DNA from: Nocardia salmonicida NBRC 13393
Lineage (GTDB): Bacteria > Actinomycetota > Actinomycetes > Mycobacteriales > Mycobacteriaceae
NCBI RefSeq assembly: GCF_001613085.1
Contig: NZ_BDBR01000002.1
Location: 62,001 to 126,000, forward strand
Reading direction: 5' to 3'
Length of the DNA stretch: 64,000 bases
The position numbers were made by a program, and so were the translations under genes. The notes beneath the pieces were generated by a model. The model searched no databases. It saw only the letters and a list, made by a program, of their open reading frames with translations, and was not told where the DNA came from. The first letter of the stretch is position 1. Every line of letters starts with the position of its first letter. Below, one piece after another: positions 7,850 through 16,137 of the stretch.

Positions 7850-9691
7850 TCATCGGGCCGGTTCGGGCGGGGTGCCGAGGGCAAGGCCGGGCAGCTCGCC
7901 GGTGTCGCGCCACGCCTGGAGCAGATCCTCGAAGGCGTAGAAGCCGGGCCAGTACGGGTCACCGAGGTGGGAGCGGATCTGCTGCTCGCCCTCGTTGTTG
8001 TAGTAGCCGGGGGTGCACTCGCGCTGGAAGTTGCTGTTGTCGATCGCGCTCTCGCGCACGGTGGTGCACCACTGCTCCTGCGCCTCGGCGGTGGGTTCCA
8101 CCGTGGTCGCGCCACGGGCCAGCGTTTCCTTGATGATGTAGGCGATGTGGGTGGCCTGCTGCTCGAACATGGCCGTCGTGCTCGCGGTCACCCCGCCCTG
8201 GACGAAGCCGGTGAAGAACTGGTTCGGGAAGCCGGTGGTCATCGTGCCGTGCAGGGTGCGATATCCCTTGGCCCAGTGGTCGTAGAGCGAGAGCTCGTCG
8301 CGGCCCGCGAAGGGGGCGATGCCGAAGCGCCGGTCGAGGTCGGTGGTGATCTCGAAGCCGCTGGCGAAGATGATGCAGTCGACCTCGTGTTCGACACCGT
8401 CGGCGACGATGCCCCCGGCGGTGATCCGTTCGACGCCCTTGGTGCCCGACACGTCGACGAGGGTGACGTTGGGGCGGTTGAACGTCGGCAGATAGTCGTC
8501 GTTGAAACAGGGCCGCTTGCACAGGAATCGGTAGTACGGCTTGAGCGCCTCCGCTGTGGCCGTATCGGTGACGACGGCATCGACACGGTCGCGCACCCGC
8601 TGCATCGCCTGATAGTCCAGCAGCTCCCGCAGCTCCATGAACTTCTCCGGCGTCAGCTCCGCCCAGCCGCCGGTGCGGTCGAGGTGATCGCGCACATTGC
8701 GGCTGACCTCGGTCCATCCGTCGCAGACCAGATCGTTCTGACCGGGACCGTAGGCTTCGAACGCGCCGGTGTGGAAGTTGCGACGCAACTCCTCCTGCCA
8801 ACCCGGCTGCAAGGTCTGTGCCCACGCGGGGTCGGTCGGCACGTTGCCGCGCTCGTAGATGTAGGACGGGGTGCGCTGGAAGACGGTCAGGTGCTGCGCG
8901 GAGCGGGCGAGGTGGGGGATCGACTGCACCCCGCTGGCGCCGGTGCCGATGATCGCCACCCGCTTGTCGGCGAGCTTGTCCAGCCCGCCGCGCATGTCGC
9001 CGCCGGTGTAGGCGTAGTCCCAGCGCGCGGTGTGGAAAGTGTGGCCCGCGAAATCGGCGATCCCGGGGATGCCGGGGAGCTTGGGCCGGTTGAACGGGCC
9101 CTGGCACATGATGACGAAGCGCGCGCGGATCTCGTCGCCCCGGTTGGTGCCGATCCGCCAGCGCTGAATCGACGCGTCCCACGTCATCGAACGGGTCAGG
9201 GTGCCGAAGATCGCCTTCTCGTAGAGGCCGAAGTGCTTGCCGATGCGTTGGCAGTGCTCGAAGACCTCGTCGCCGAAGGAGTACTTCTGCTGGGGGATGT
9301 AGCCCACTTCCTCGAGCAGCGGCAGGTAGCAGTAGCAGTCGGTGTCGCACTGGATGCCGGGGTAGCGGTTCCAGTACCAGGCGCCGCCGAAATCACCGGC
9401 GTGCTCGATGATGCGGAAGTTCTCCACCCCGGCACCGGTGATCCGGGCCGCGGTGACGAGTCCGGCCAGTCCGCCGCCGAGGATCGCGACATCGATGTCC
9501 TGCGAGATCGGCGGCCGCGCTACGACCGGGGTGTAGGGATCGGACTCGTGGTACTCGGCGAATTCCGCCTCGGCCTCCACGTACTGCTGCTGGCCCTCCG
9601 GGCGGATCCGCTTGTCGCGCTCGGCGAGATACCTCGCTCGGAGCGCGTCGCGATCGACCTCGGGCGTCTGCGTCGGTTCGCAGGTGTGCAT
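7850..9691 (-). CDS. Type I Baeyer-Villiger monooxygenase
   Basis: FAD- and NADPH-dependent monooxygenase of 613 residues that would insert oxygen next to a ketone, giving an ester or lactone. The Baeyer-Villiger fingerprint FxGxxxHxxxW is exact at residues 214-224 (F214, G216, H220, W224). Two Rossmann motifs flank it: LGGGLAG near 71-77 and IGTGASG. An N-terminal extension of about 60 residues (RARYLAERDKRIRPEG) is typical of the longer cyclopentadecanone/steroid monooxygenase branch. The start ATG at 9691 follows GAGGAATTCGCC; open frame upstream overlaps the Rieske gene and is not coding. Position beside a lactonase-like gene supports a ketone-to-lactone-to-hydroxyacid route. Confidence 0.93.
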   Translation of the reverse strand: MHTCEPTQTPEVDRDALRARYLAERDKRIRPEGQQQYVEAEAEFAEYHESDPYTPVVARPPISQDIDVAILGGGLAGLVTAARITGAGVENFRIIEHAGDFGGAWYWNRYPGIQCDTDCYCYLPLLEEVGYIPQQKYSFGDEVFEHCQRIGKHFGLYEKAIFGTLTRSMTWDASIQRWRIGTNRGDEIRARFVIMCQGPFNRPKLPGIPGIADFAGHTFHTARWDYAYTGGDMRGGLDKLADKRVAIIGTGASGVQSIPHLARSAQHLTVFQRTPSYIYERGNVPTDPAWAQTLQPGWQEELRRNFHTGAFEAYGPGQNDLVCDGWTEVSRNVRDHLDRTGGWAELTPEKFMELRELLDYQAMQRVRDRVDAVVTDTATAEALKPYYRFLCKRPCFNDDYLPTFNRPNVTLVDVSGTKGVERITAGGIVADGVEHEVDCIIFASGFEITTDLDRRFGIAPFAGRDELSLYDHWAKGYRTLHGTMTTGFPNQFFTGFVQGGVTASTTAMFEQQATHIAYIIKETLARGATTVEPTAEAQEQWCTTVRESAIDNSNFQRECTPGYYNNEGEQQIRSHLGDPYWPGFYAFEDLLQAWRDTGELPGLALGTPPEPAR

Positions 9692-9741
9692 GGCGAATTC
9701 CTCGGTGTGATGCGGTGTTTCGGGTGAGCGGGGCACGGGAC

Positions 9742-11124
9742 TCAGGCGAGATCGCGCGGTGCGCCGGTGCCCATGTAGGTGGCCAGGTTGTGGTGCAGGT
9801 TGACGACGCTGCGTTCGCGATACGGGTTGGGCTTGGGTCCGGAGAACCCGCGCGTCTTCATGCCCCGTTGGACCGCGGCCATGTTGGAGAAGTCCTGGGG
9901 CAGCACCGTGCGCCACGCCGGATCGTCCTCGGCGGTGTACTCCCACTCGGTCTTCGGCTCCTGGCCCGCCGGGAACAGTTCGTAGACCGCGGCTTCGAAG
10001 ATGCACTTGTCCGGGTCGTAGCCGAAGGGTCTGGCGCTGTAGCAGAGCATGTTGTTGAGCGCGTGACCGATCTGGAAGTTGGGAAAGATCTGCCATGCGG
10101 TACCGGCGGCGGCGACCACCTGCGGGTCCACCGTCGGCCACACCACTCCGCGGTCGGCGTCGTAGTTCCTGGCCGATTGCAGCCAGTGCTTGAGCACCTG
10201 ATCGGCCGGCGTGCCCTCCGGCAGTTCGGCTACTAGGCGATTCGCGGCGTCGACCAGGGTCCTCGTGGTGTTGGTGTTGGCGTTCTCCCAGGTGAAGTTC
10301 TGTAGTTCGGCCGTGGACATGCGGGCGTCCGGCCCGGCCCCGAGCCGCAATTTCGCCTGGTTCTCCTCCATACCTTTCGGTGCGTCGTAGCCGATGTTGC
10401 TGTGCTTGCCCTGGGCGCGCGACCATCCGAGGAAGTTGCCGAAGTTCATGAACTCGGGGTGGGTGTAGGGCACGTGGTAGGTCTCCATGAAGGCCTCCAG
10501 CGCGACCTTCCAATTGCAGTCGAAGACCAACCAGCGCCGCCAGCGGTAGCGCATGTTCTCCAGCTGGAACGGATCGAGCAGGCTCGCGGCCGGTTCCAGA
10601 TAGTCCCGCAGCGATTCGGCGTCGGGGTCCATGTTGATCCAGATCCACCCGCCCCAGGTGTCGACCCTGACCTGGGAGAGCCGAGTCTTGTCCGGGGTCA
10701 GACCGCGCGGCCAGTCCTGCTGCTCGGCCGCGAAGGTGTTGTTGCCCTCCAGGTCGTAGCGCCAGCCGTGGAAACCGCAGACGAATTGCTTGCAGCTGCC
10801 GTGTGTATCGCGCGAGTACGGGGCGGTGTCGACCAGCCTGCGACCCCGATGCGAGCAGACGTTGTAGTACGCGCGAAGGGTGTCCGGTCCCGACCGCGTC
10901 ACGATGATCGAGTCGTCGAGGATGTCGTAGGTGAGGAAATCTCCGACCTTCGCCAACTCCTCGACCCGGCCGACCTGCTGCCACACCTTGGCCCACAGTT
11001 TGTCGCGTTCGGCGCGGGCGTACTCCTCGGACAGATAGGCCTCGACGCCGATGGTGCGCGGCGTCGACAGCGCTTCTTCGGTTGCGGCGACCGCGGATTC
11101 GATGTTGTCGACAGTGTCGGTCAT
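9742..11124 (-). CDS. Rieske non-haem iron oxygenase, large (alpha) subunit
   Basis: Ring-hydroxylating or demethylating oxygenase alpha subunit of 460 residues. The Rieske [2Fe-2S] ligands are C90-x-H92 and C116-x-x-H119; the 23 residues between H92 and C116 exceed the usual 15-17. The mononuclear iron site has H217 and H222 in METYHVPYTH. No beta subunit, ferredoxin or reductase is adjacent, so electrons must come from elsewhere, perhaps a shared ferredoxin-reductase system. Start ATG overlaps the upstream SDR stop (ATGA). Substrate unknown. Confidence 0.92.
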   Translation of the reverse strand: MTDTVDNIESAVAATEEALSTPRTIGVEAYLSEEYARAERDKLWAKVWQQVGRVEELAKVGDFLTYDILDDSIIVTRSGPDTLRAYYNVCSHRGRRLVDTAPYSRDTHGSCKQFVCGFHGWRYDLEGNNTFAAEQQDWPRGLTPDKTRLSQVRVDTWGGWIWINMDPDAESLRDYLEPAASLLDPFQLENMRYRWRRWLVFDCNWKVALEAFMETYHVPYTHPEFMNFGNFLGWSRAQGKHSNIGYDAPKGMEENQAKLRLGAGPDARMSTAELQNFTWENANTNTTRTLVDAANRLVAELPEGTPADQVLKHWLQSARNYDADRGVVWPTVDPQVVAAAGTAWQIFPNFQIGHALNNMLCYSARPFGYDPDKCIFEAAVYELFPAGQEPKTEWEYTAEDDPAWRTVLPQDFSNMAAVQRGMKTRGFSGPKPNPYRERSVVNLHHNLATYMGTGAPRDLA

Positions 11125-11981
11125 GGCTTCTCCTCACGGGTGATGGCGGCTCGGAACGCGGCGTCCTCGAGGAACAGGGAGGTGTGGTCGGCGTCGAGGT
11201 GGGTCCACTTGAGGTCGAGCCCGCCGTCGACCAGCAGGGTCTGGCCCGTGATGTAGGTCGACAGGTCCGAGAGCAGGAACAAGATCGCGCCCGCCTGCTC
11301 GTCAGGTCGACCGCGTCGGCCCATGGCGATGGCCCGGCGGTCGCGCTCGGCGTCCTCGCCGACATAGGTGGCCGAGGCCGGGGTCTTGGTCACTCCGGGG
11401 GCCACGGCGTTCACCCGGATTCCGTCGGCGGCGAGTTCCACGGCCAGTGTCCGGGTCGCGGCCACCAGCGCGGCCTTGGCTGTGCCGTAGCCGATATGGA
11501 AGGGCGCGGTGTTCATCCCGCTGATCGAGGAGATCGACACGATCGAGCCGGGCCGCTGTCGTGCTTTCAGTTCGGCGGCCACAGCCTGACTCATGAAGAA
11601 CATCGTTTCCAGGTTCTGGGTGAACAACGCGCGCCAATCCGCGCGGCTCACCCGCAGCGCGGGCATCCACGTCGCCGGCGCGGCGCCGCCGGCGACATTG
11701 ACCAGCCCGTGCAGCTCGCCCTCGGTTGCGCGGATCTGCGCGAGCACCGTGGCGATGCCGTCGTCGGTCGAGGCGTCGGCGGCCACCGGAACAATCGAGA
11801 GCCCCTGCGCCACCAGCGGATCGACGTGAGTGGCGAGGTTGTCCGGAGATCGGCTCACCGCGATCACGGTGGCCCCGGCCCGTGCGACCATCTCGACCAC
11901 CGAGGTCCCGATCCCGCCGCCCGCCGCGCCGGACACGACGACGACGCGTCCGGTGAGATCGGTCGGCACGGCCCGGCTCAT
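11121..11981 (-). CDS. SDR oxidoreductase
   Basis: Short-chain dehydrogenase of 286 residues. The cofactor loop is unusual, SGAAGGGIG, with one extra glycine compared with TGxxxGIG. NVAGG, the SISSISG serine strand, YGTAK and ITGQTLLVDGG are all present. The C terminus extends about 30 residues past the SDR core. It overlaps both neighbours (ATGA with the Rieske gene downstream and with the propeller gene upstream), so its product probably acts directly before or after the Rieske oxygenase. Confidence 0.87.
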   Translation of the reverse strand: MSRAVPTDLTGRVVVVSGAAGGGIGTSVVEMVARAGATVIAVSRSPDNLATHVDPLVAQGLSIVPVAADASTDDGIATVLAQIRATEGELHGLVNVAGGAAPATWMPALRVSRADWRALFTQNLETMFFMSQAVAAELKARQRPGSIVSISSISGMNTAPFHIGYGTAKAALVAATRTLAVELAADGIRVNAVAPGVTKTPASATYVGEDAERDRRAIAMGRRGRPDEQAGAILFLLSDLSTYITGQTLLVDGGLDLKWTHLDADHTSLFLEDAAFRAAITREEKP

Positions 11982-13576
11982 GGCGTGCGTCGCAGCGCGA
12001 GCACGCTGCCCTCGGCGTCGGCCGACAGGTACAGCGTGCCGTCGGGTCCGGCGGTGATCCCGGCGAAGGGGCCCTGCGGTCCGGAGAACGGCGGCAATCC
12101 GCGCAGCGGCTTGGGCGTGACTCCGGGCGGAGCGCCGACCGGCAGGTTCTCAGCGAGCGTGGTGCGCACCTTGGTCGCGAGATCCACGCTGATCAGCGAC
12201 TTGCTGCCGACATCGACGACATAGAGCGCGCCCTCGCGCACCAGGATTCCCTGGGGCTGCTCCAGGCCGTCCACCACCGTGTCGACGCCGGCGCTGCTCA
12301 CCGAAACGATGCGTCCCGCACCGGATTCGGCGACCAGGCAGGTCCCGTCCGGTGTGAACGCGACGCCGATCGGCTGGTGCAGGTCGGCGGCCAGCTGTTC
12401 GACGCGGCCGCCGGATCGCACGGCCAGCACCCTGCCCGTGCCGAACTCCGTGGCGACGATGTCACCGCTGGGTGCGACCGCGACACCGTAGAGCTGGTCG
12501 AGTTCGTCGGCCAGCACCTCGCTCTCCTGGGTCGCGGGCCGGTAGCGCGTGATCTGACCGCCCGAGGTGGTGACGATGAATTCGCCTGCGCCGACAGCGG
12601 TTACGCCGCGGATGAAGCCCGGATAGCCGGGGCTGAACAGCATCCCCACCGTCTCCGGCGCGCTTCCCGGCCGCAGGACATAGAAGTAGGTGCCGTCGGC
12701 GACGTAGAGTTCGCCGTCGCTGTCGACGGTGAGATCCAGCGGCCAGTTCAGGCCGCCGGGCAGGGTTGTGCGGGTCCGGCCGCCGTCGAGGATCTCGGTG
12801 ATCTCGCCGGTGAAGTTCGAGACGAACAGCCTGCCGTCGACGAAGGTGCAGTTGTCCAAACCGGGGTTCAGCGTGGCCAGCACGGTGCGCTCACCGGTGC
12901 GGGGATCGATGCGCAGCACCTCGCCGGTACTGACCTGGGTGGAGACGATGTTGCCCGCCGCGTCGAACTTCACCGAGTCGGGGACACCGAGATCGCCCAC
13001 CACTCGTTCGGGTTCGCCCCCGAGCGGGTCGATGCGCCAGATGTCGTTGGTGCCCATCACCGGGTAGTAGAGGAGCCCGTCGGGGCCGACCTCCATGGCG
13101 TTGGGCATCGCGAGGTTCTCCGCGAGAACGCGGGGCTCACTGCCGTCGGTGAACAGTTCCATCAGTCGCCCGCCGACACGACATTCGTTGACGAACAATC
13201 TGTTCTGATGCACGGTGATGCCGTTCGCGCTCGGCAGGTCGTCGCGCAGGACCCGAGTCCGGCCGTCGGCGCCGCGCATGCTGACGCGCCCGTCCATCAC
13301 CTCGGTGGCGAACAGATTGCCCTGGTCGTCGAAGGCCAGATCGTCGGGCGCGATGATGTCGCCGCCCTTGGCGCTGATCGTCTCGAGTCGACCGGTCGTG
13401 ATGTCGAGTGCGCTGATCTGGCTGCCGGTCACCTGGGCGACATAGACGCGCCCGTCGGGGCCGGTGCGCAGACCGTTCGCGCCGAAGAGCCGGCTCGGCG
13501 GAGTGAGGCGTTCCAAGCTCCACCCTTCGGCGAGGCTCATTGCTGTGGTGTTGATGTAGCGCGCCCCTTGCGTCAC
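11978..13576 (-). CDS. SMP-30/gluconolactonase-like beta-propeller protein
   Basis: A 532-residue protein made of repeated NHL/SMP-30-type blades (GPDGRVYVAQ, AFDDQGNLFATE, GPDGLLYYP, DSDGELYVAD, APSGDIVATE, TPDGTCLVAE, GPDGTLYLS). This is longer than single-propeller lactonases of about 300 residues and may hold two propellers. Family members include calcium-dependent lactonases; hydrolysis of the lactone made by the Baeyer-Villiger enzyme in the same operon is a reasonable inference. The GTG start at 13576 follows GGAGGAGG by seven bases; the frame remains open further upstream but would run through the promoter. No signal peptide is seen. First gene of the long minus operon. Confidence 0.8.
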   Translation of the reverse strand: MTQGARYINTTAMSLAEGWSLERLTPPSRLFGANGLRTGPDGRVYVAQVTGSQISALDITTGRLETISAKGGDIIAPDDLAFDDQGNLFATEVMDGRVSMRGADGRTRVLRDDLPSANGITVHQNRLFVNECRVGGRLMELFTDGSEPRVLAENLAMPNAMEVGPDGLLYYPVMGTNDIWRIDPLGGEPERVVGDLGVPDSVKFDAAGNIVSTQVSTGEVLRIDPRTGERTVLATLNPGLDNCTFVDGRLFVSNFTGEITEILDGGRTRTTLPGGLNWPLDLTVDSDGELYVADGTYFYVLRPGSAPETVGMLFSPGYPGFIRGVTAVGAGEFIVTTSGGQITRYRPATQESEVLADELDQLYGVAVAPSGDIVATEFGTGRVLAVRSGGRVEQLAADLHQPIGVAFTPDGTCLVAESGAGRIVSVSSAGVDTVVDGLEQPQGILVREGALYVVDVGSKSLISVDLATKVRTTLAENLPVGAPPGVTPKPLRGLPPFSGPQGPFAGITAGPDGTLYLSADAEGSVLALRRTP

Positions 13577-13704
13577 GGTGGGGCCTCCTCCGGGGTGAGA
13601 GCGTCGGGGTCCGCGAGGGGTGGCGTCGCACTCGGCCGGATCGCCGGATCGTGATGCGGACCACTTCGTCGGTGGATCGGAGCCTGCCAGCAAGTGGTGA
13701 GCAT

Positions 13705-13733
13705 TACAAGTATTGTTATCCTTGTAAGGATTG
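13705..13733 (-). promoter_or_regulatory. Probable GntR operator, site 1
   Basis: TACAAGTATTGTTATCCTTG followed by TAAGGATTG. It contains a perfect inverted repeat ATCCTT-GT-AAGGAT (13718-13731) and a second one TTACAAG...CTTGTAA (13704-13727). It lies about 130 bases upstream of the lactonase-like gene, the first of the long minus operon. The same element precedes the GntR gene, its divergent dehydrogenase and the acuI-like gene. Regulator assignment is inference from proximity. Confidence 0.65.
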
Positions 13734-13946
13734 TTTAGCATGCGCGACGAGAGAGAATCGCAATCTCATTGCTTGCAAGTCGCACTCTACTGCTGTTGAC
13801 GTGCGCTTTTGTGAAGAATTGTCAGGAGAGCTAGGCGCGAGTGGGCGCCGAGTCCGGCGGCAGGAGTGGCGACGCGAGGCTGGTGTCCGTCAGCCGGGGT
13901 GAACGCAGCGGCGTGCGGCCGCTGGGTGTCGTGGCGCTAGCGACGG

Positions 13947-13981
13947 CACGGCAGGGGTGAATGTTGTTGTGCCCCGCCGTG
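13947..13981 (-). terminator. Terminator-like hairpin after GntR gene
   Basis: CACGGCAGGGG (13947-13957) pairs with CCCCGCCGTG (13972-13981), ten base pairs with one bulged A and a 14-base loop. It lies about 75 bases after the GntR stop on the minus strand. No T-run follows, which is common in actinobacteria. Confidence 0.45.
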
Positions 13982-14054
13982 AATCGGCAACCCGCGTCGG
14001 CCTTGATTCGAACGCGCGAAGTCGAAGGGAGCTCGACCGGGCCCGCGGGTGCGG

Positions 14055-14906
14055 CTAGATACGTGCGCGGTGGCTGGATTGGATCGACTGGCGTGACATG
14101 GCCGACGAGGCGTTGACGACGCCGCCGTCGAAACGTTCGAGCACCACTGCCTGCGTCGCGGCCAGGTGTGCGCGCGCCAGCCGCTCGGCCTCCTCCGCTC
14201 GACCCGCGGCGATCTCGTCGACGAGCCGGCGATGGAAGCGCACGGCGTCTTGCGCGTCGGCCTCGGAGGGGTACTCGCCGCGTCGGGTCGTCGCTTCCGC
14301 CCAGGCTTGCTCCTGTGCTGACCACAGGGCCACGAGCGTGCTGACGACGTAGCGGACGGTCACGTTCGGCGTGAACGAGACGACGAGATCGTGGAACTCG
14401 CGGGCGGATTGGGTGAAGGCCACGCCGTCGCCGACCATGGTGGCCGAGGCGTCGACGGCGGCCTGGAGGGCGGGGACGACCACTTCGGCGCGGTCCTCGC
14501 GCCGGGCGCATTCGGCGGCACACATCGGCTCGAGCGCCTGTAGTCCGGACGCGAGATCGCCCAGTGTCACCCGGGCGCCCTGCAGGGCGAGGCCGAGGTG
14601 ATAGGCCGCCGAGACCTCGTCGGGTCGGTGTACCTCGGCGCCTCCGACATTGCCGCGGCGGACGGTGACCAAGCCCTCGGTCTCCAGGATGCGCAGCGAT
14701 TCCCGGATCGAGGGATAGCTGACGCCGAAGTCCTTGACCAGTTGATCCTGGGTCGGGAGACGGTAGTTGTCGTCGGAGAGGATGTGGTCGCGCAGTTCCG
14801 CCGCGACGGTTTCCGCGATGCGGCGCTGCGGAACCCGGCCCCGTCTCGGGGTGGTCAACGAACCCGCCGATCGTCCATGGCGGGAGTGTAATTGATCGCG
14901 GGTCAA
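14055..14906 (-). CDS. GntR-family transcription regulator, FadR/FCD type
   Basis: A 283-residue regulator. A winged helix-turn-helix spans about residues 29-95 (LPTQDQLVKDFGVSYPSIRESL, then ILETEGLV). The C-terminal FCD domain follows, with three histidines (REFHDLV, VRFHRRLVDE, ARAHLAAT) that usually hold a metal at the effector site. FCD regulators commonly respond to organic acids or acyl-CoA. The start is uncertain: TTG at 14906 is given, TTG at 14858 is possible, and neither has a good ribosome site. Two operator-like repeats lie directly upstream between this gene and the divergent acyl-CoA dehydrogenase gene, suggesting autoregulation. Confidence 0.88.
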   Translation of the reverse strand: MTRDQLHSRHGRSAGSLTTPRRGRVPQRRIAETVAAELRDHILSDDNYRLPTQDQLVKDFGVSYPSIRESLRILETEGLVTVRRGNVGGAEVHRPDEVSAAYHLGLALQGARVTLGDLASGLQALEPMCAAECARREDRAEVVVPALQAAVDASATMVGDGVAFTQSAREFHDLVVSFTPNVTVRYVVSTLVALWSAQEQAWAEATTRRGEYPSEADAQDAVRFHRRLVDEIAAGRAEEAERLARAHLAATQAVVLERFDGGVVNASSAMSRQSIQSSHRARI

Positions 14907-14910
14907 CCAT

Positions 14911-14964
14911 TCAAGTATTGCTATCCTTATGCTGTCAAATATTGCTATCCTTATGAGGATTAAC
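14911..14964. promoter_or_regulatory. Probable GntR operators, sites 2 and 3 (tandem)
   Basis: TCAAGTATTGCTATCCTTAT (14911-14930) is repeated at 14935-14954 with one change (TCAAATATTGCTATCCTTAT), a 24-base period. The second copy continues to an imperfect inverted repeat ATCCTT-AT-GAGGAT (14947-14960). The pair lies in the short gap between the divergent GntR gene and the acyl-CoA dehydrogenase gene at 14977, so binding would control both. Confidence 0.75.
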
Positions 14965-14976
14965 TACAGTCTGATC

Positions 14977-16137
14977 ATGGATTTCACGATGGGTACGGCT
15001 GCCGCGGACCTGCGGGGGGAGCTGCGCCGACTGGTGGACGAGCACGTCCCGGCTGATTTTCTGGGCGCCTTCACCGACGATCCGGCCGATTTCGCTGCTG
15101 CCCAGCGGTTTTCCCGTCTGCTCGCCGAACGGGGTCTGCTCTGTCTGGCCTGGCCCGCCGAGTTCGGCGGCCGCGATGCCTCGCTCTGGGAACAGACCGT
15201 GGTGCGCGAGGAGATGTGGGCGCATCACGAGCCCCGCGGCGCGCAATACATGGGCGTGAACTGGGTGGGGCCGACGATCATGCGACACGGCACCGCGGCC
15301 CAGCAGCGGACCCATCTGCCCCCGATCGCGCGCGGGGAGGTGATCTGGTGTCAGGGTTTCAGCGAGCCGGATTCGGGCTCGGACCTGGCGTCGTTGCGCA
15401 CCGCGGCCCGCCGCGACGGTGACGGCTGGCGGATCTCCGGTCAGAAGGTCTGGACCTCCTACGCCGCGATGGCCCAGTGGTGCTTCCTGCTGGCCCGGAC
15501 CTCGACCGGGGAACGCAAGCAGTCCGGTCTGACGATCTTTCTCGTCCCGATGTCCAACCCGGCCATCGTCGTTCGCCCGATACGCTCCATGATCGGCCCG
15601 CACCACCTCAACGAGGTCTTCTTCGACGATCTGCGGGTCACCGAAGCCGATGTGCTCGGCCCGGTCGACGAGGGCTGGAAAGTGGTCCAGGAGGTGCTGG
15701 CCTTCGAGCGGGTGGGTATCGCCCGCTACGCCCGGTGCGAACGTCTGCTGCGCGCCGCGCCCACGGCGCTCGGTGACCGGTGGGACGAACTGCCCGCCGA
15801 ACTGCGTGGCCGGTGGGCGCGCATGCTGACCCATTGCCGGCGGGCTCGGTTGCTCGCCTATCGGGTGCTCGCGCTGCAACGTGTCGGCCGGGTACGTCCC
15901 AGCGACGCCGCGGCCTATCGGATCGCGGTGACCACCCTCGACCAGGACAGCGCCGAGGTGCTGGTGGAGATCGCCGCCTACGCCGGATCGACCGAATCCT
16001 CGAATGATGAAGGGCTTCAACGGTTCCGCCGCGAGTCCGAGGAGCACTGGCGCTATTCGCAAGCCGCGACCGTGGCCTCGGGAAGTATCGAGATGCAGCG
16101 GATTCTGCTGGCCCGAGCATTGCTGGCGGTGTCGTGA
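14977..16137 (+). CDS. Acyl-CoA dehydrogenase, alpha subunit (pair 1)
   Basis: FAD-dependent acyl-CoA dehydrogenase of 386 residues that introduces an alpha-beta double bond. WCQGFSEPDSGSDLASL is the mid-region signature and GSIEMQRILLARALL the C-terminal FAD/oligomer motif. E244 in LAFERVG is at the place where isovaleryl-CoA dehydrogenase and FadE26-type alpha subunits carry the catalytic base. The neighbour at 16134 lacks this Glu, so the two probably form an alpha2beta2 heterotetramer. Starts at 14953 or 14989 are possible; the transcript may be leaderless since the operator reaches 14964. Confidence 0.9.
   Translation: MDFTMGTAAADLRGELRRLVDEHVPADFLGAFTDDPADFAAAQRFSRLLAERGLLCLAWPAEFGGRDASLWEQTVVREEMWAHHEPRGAQYMGVNWVGPTIMRHGTAAQQRTHLPPIARGEVIWCQGFSEPDSGSDLASLRTAARRDGDGWRISGQKVWTSYAAMAQWCFLLARTSTGERKQSGLTIFLVPMSNPAIVVRPIRSMIGPHHLNEVFFDDLRVTEADVLGPVDEGWKVVQEVLAFERVGIARYARCERLLRAAPTALGDRWDELPAELRGRWARMLTHCRRARLLAYRVLALQRVGRVRPSDAAAYRIAVTTLDQDSAEVLVEIAAYAGSTESSNDEGLQRFRRESEEHWRYSQAATVASGSIEMQRILLARALLAVS

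Larger units (their letters stand above)
13577..14054. other. Intergenic region between gntR 3' end and long minus operon
   Basis: This 478-base stretch has no convincing gene. It contains the AT-rich promoter/operator of the minus operon (13705-13733) and a terminator-like hairpin after the GntR gene (13947-13981). The remaining sequence (about 13740-13946 and 13982-14054) shows nothing further that I can assign. Confidence 0.6.

Noticed and set aside
7850-11365. Open minus-strand frame of over 1100 codons spanning the BVMO and Rieske genes
   Set aside because: Only 7850-9691 encodes a recognisable protein; upstream it is arginine-rich text antisense in phase to the real Rieske and SDR genes, a common high-GC shadow.
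13831-14910. Alternative minus frame starting ATG 14910 over the GntR gene
   Set aside because: Its product is arginine/proline-rich with no domain, while the frame used gives a full winged-helix and FCD protein.
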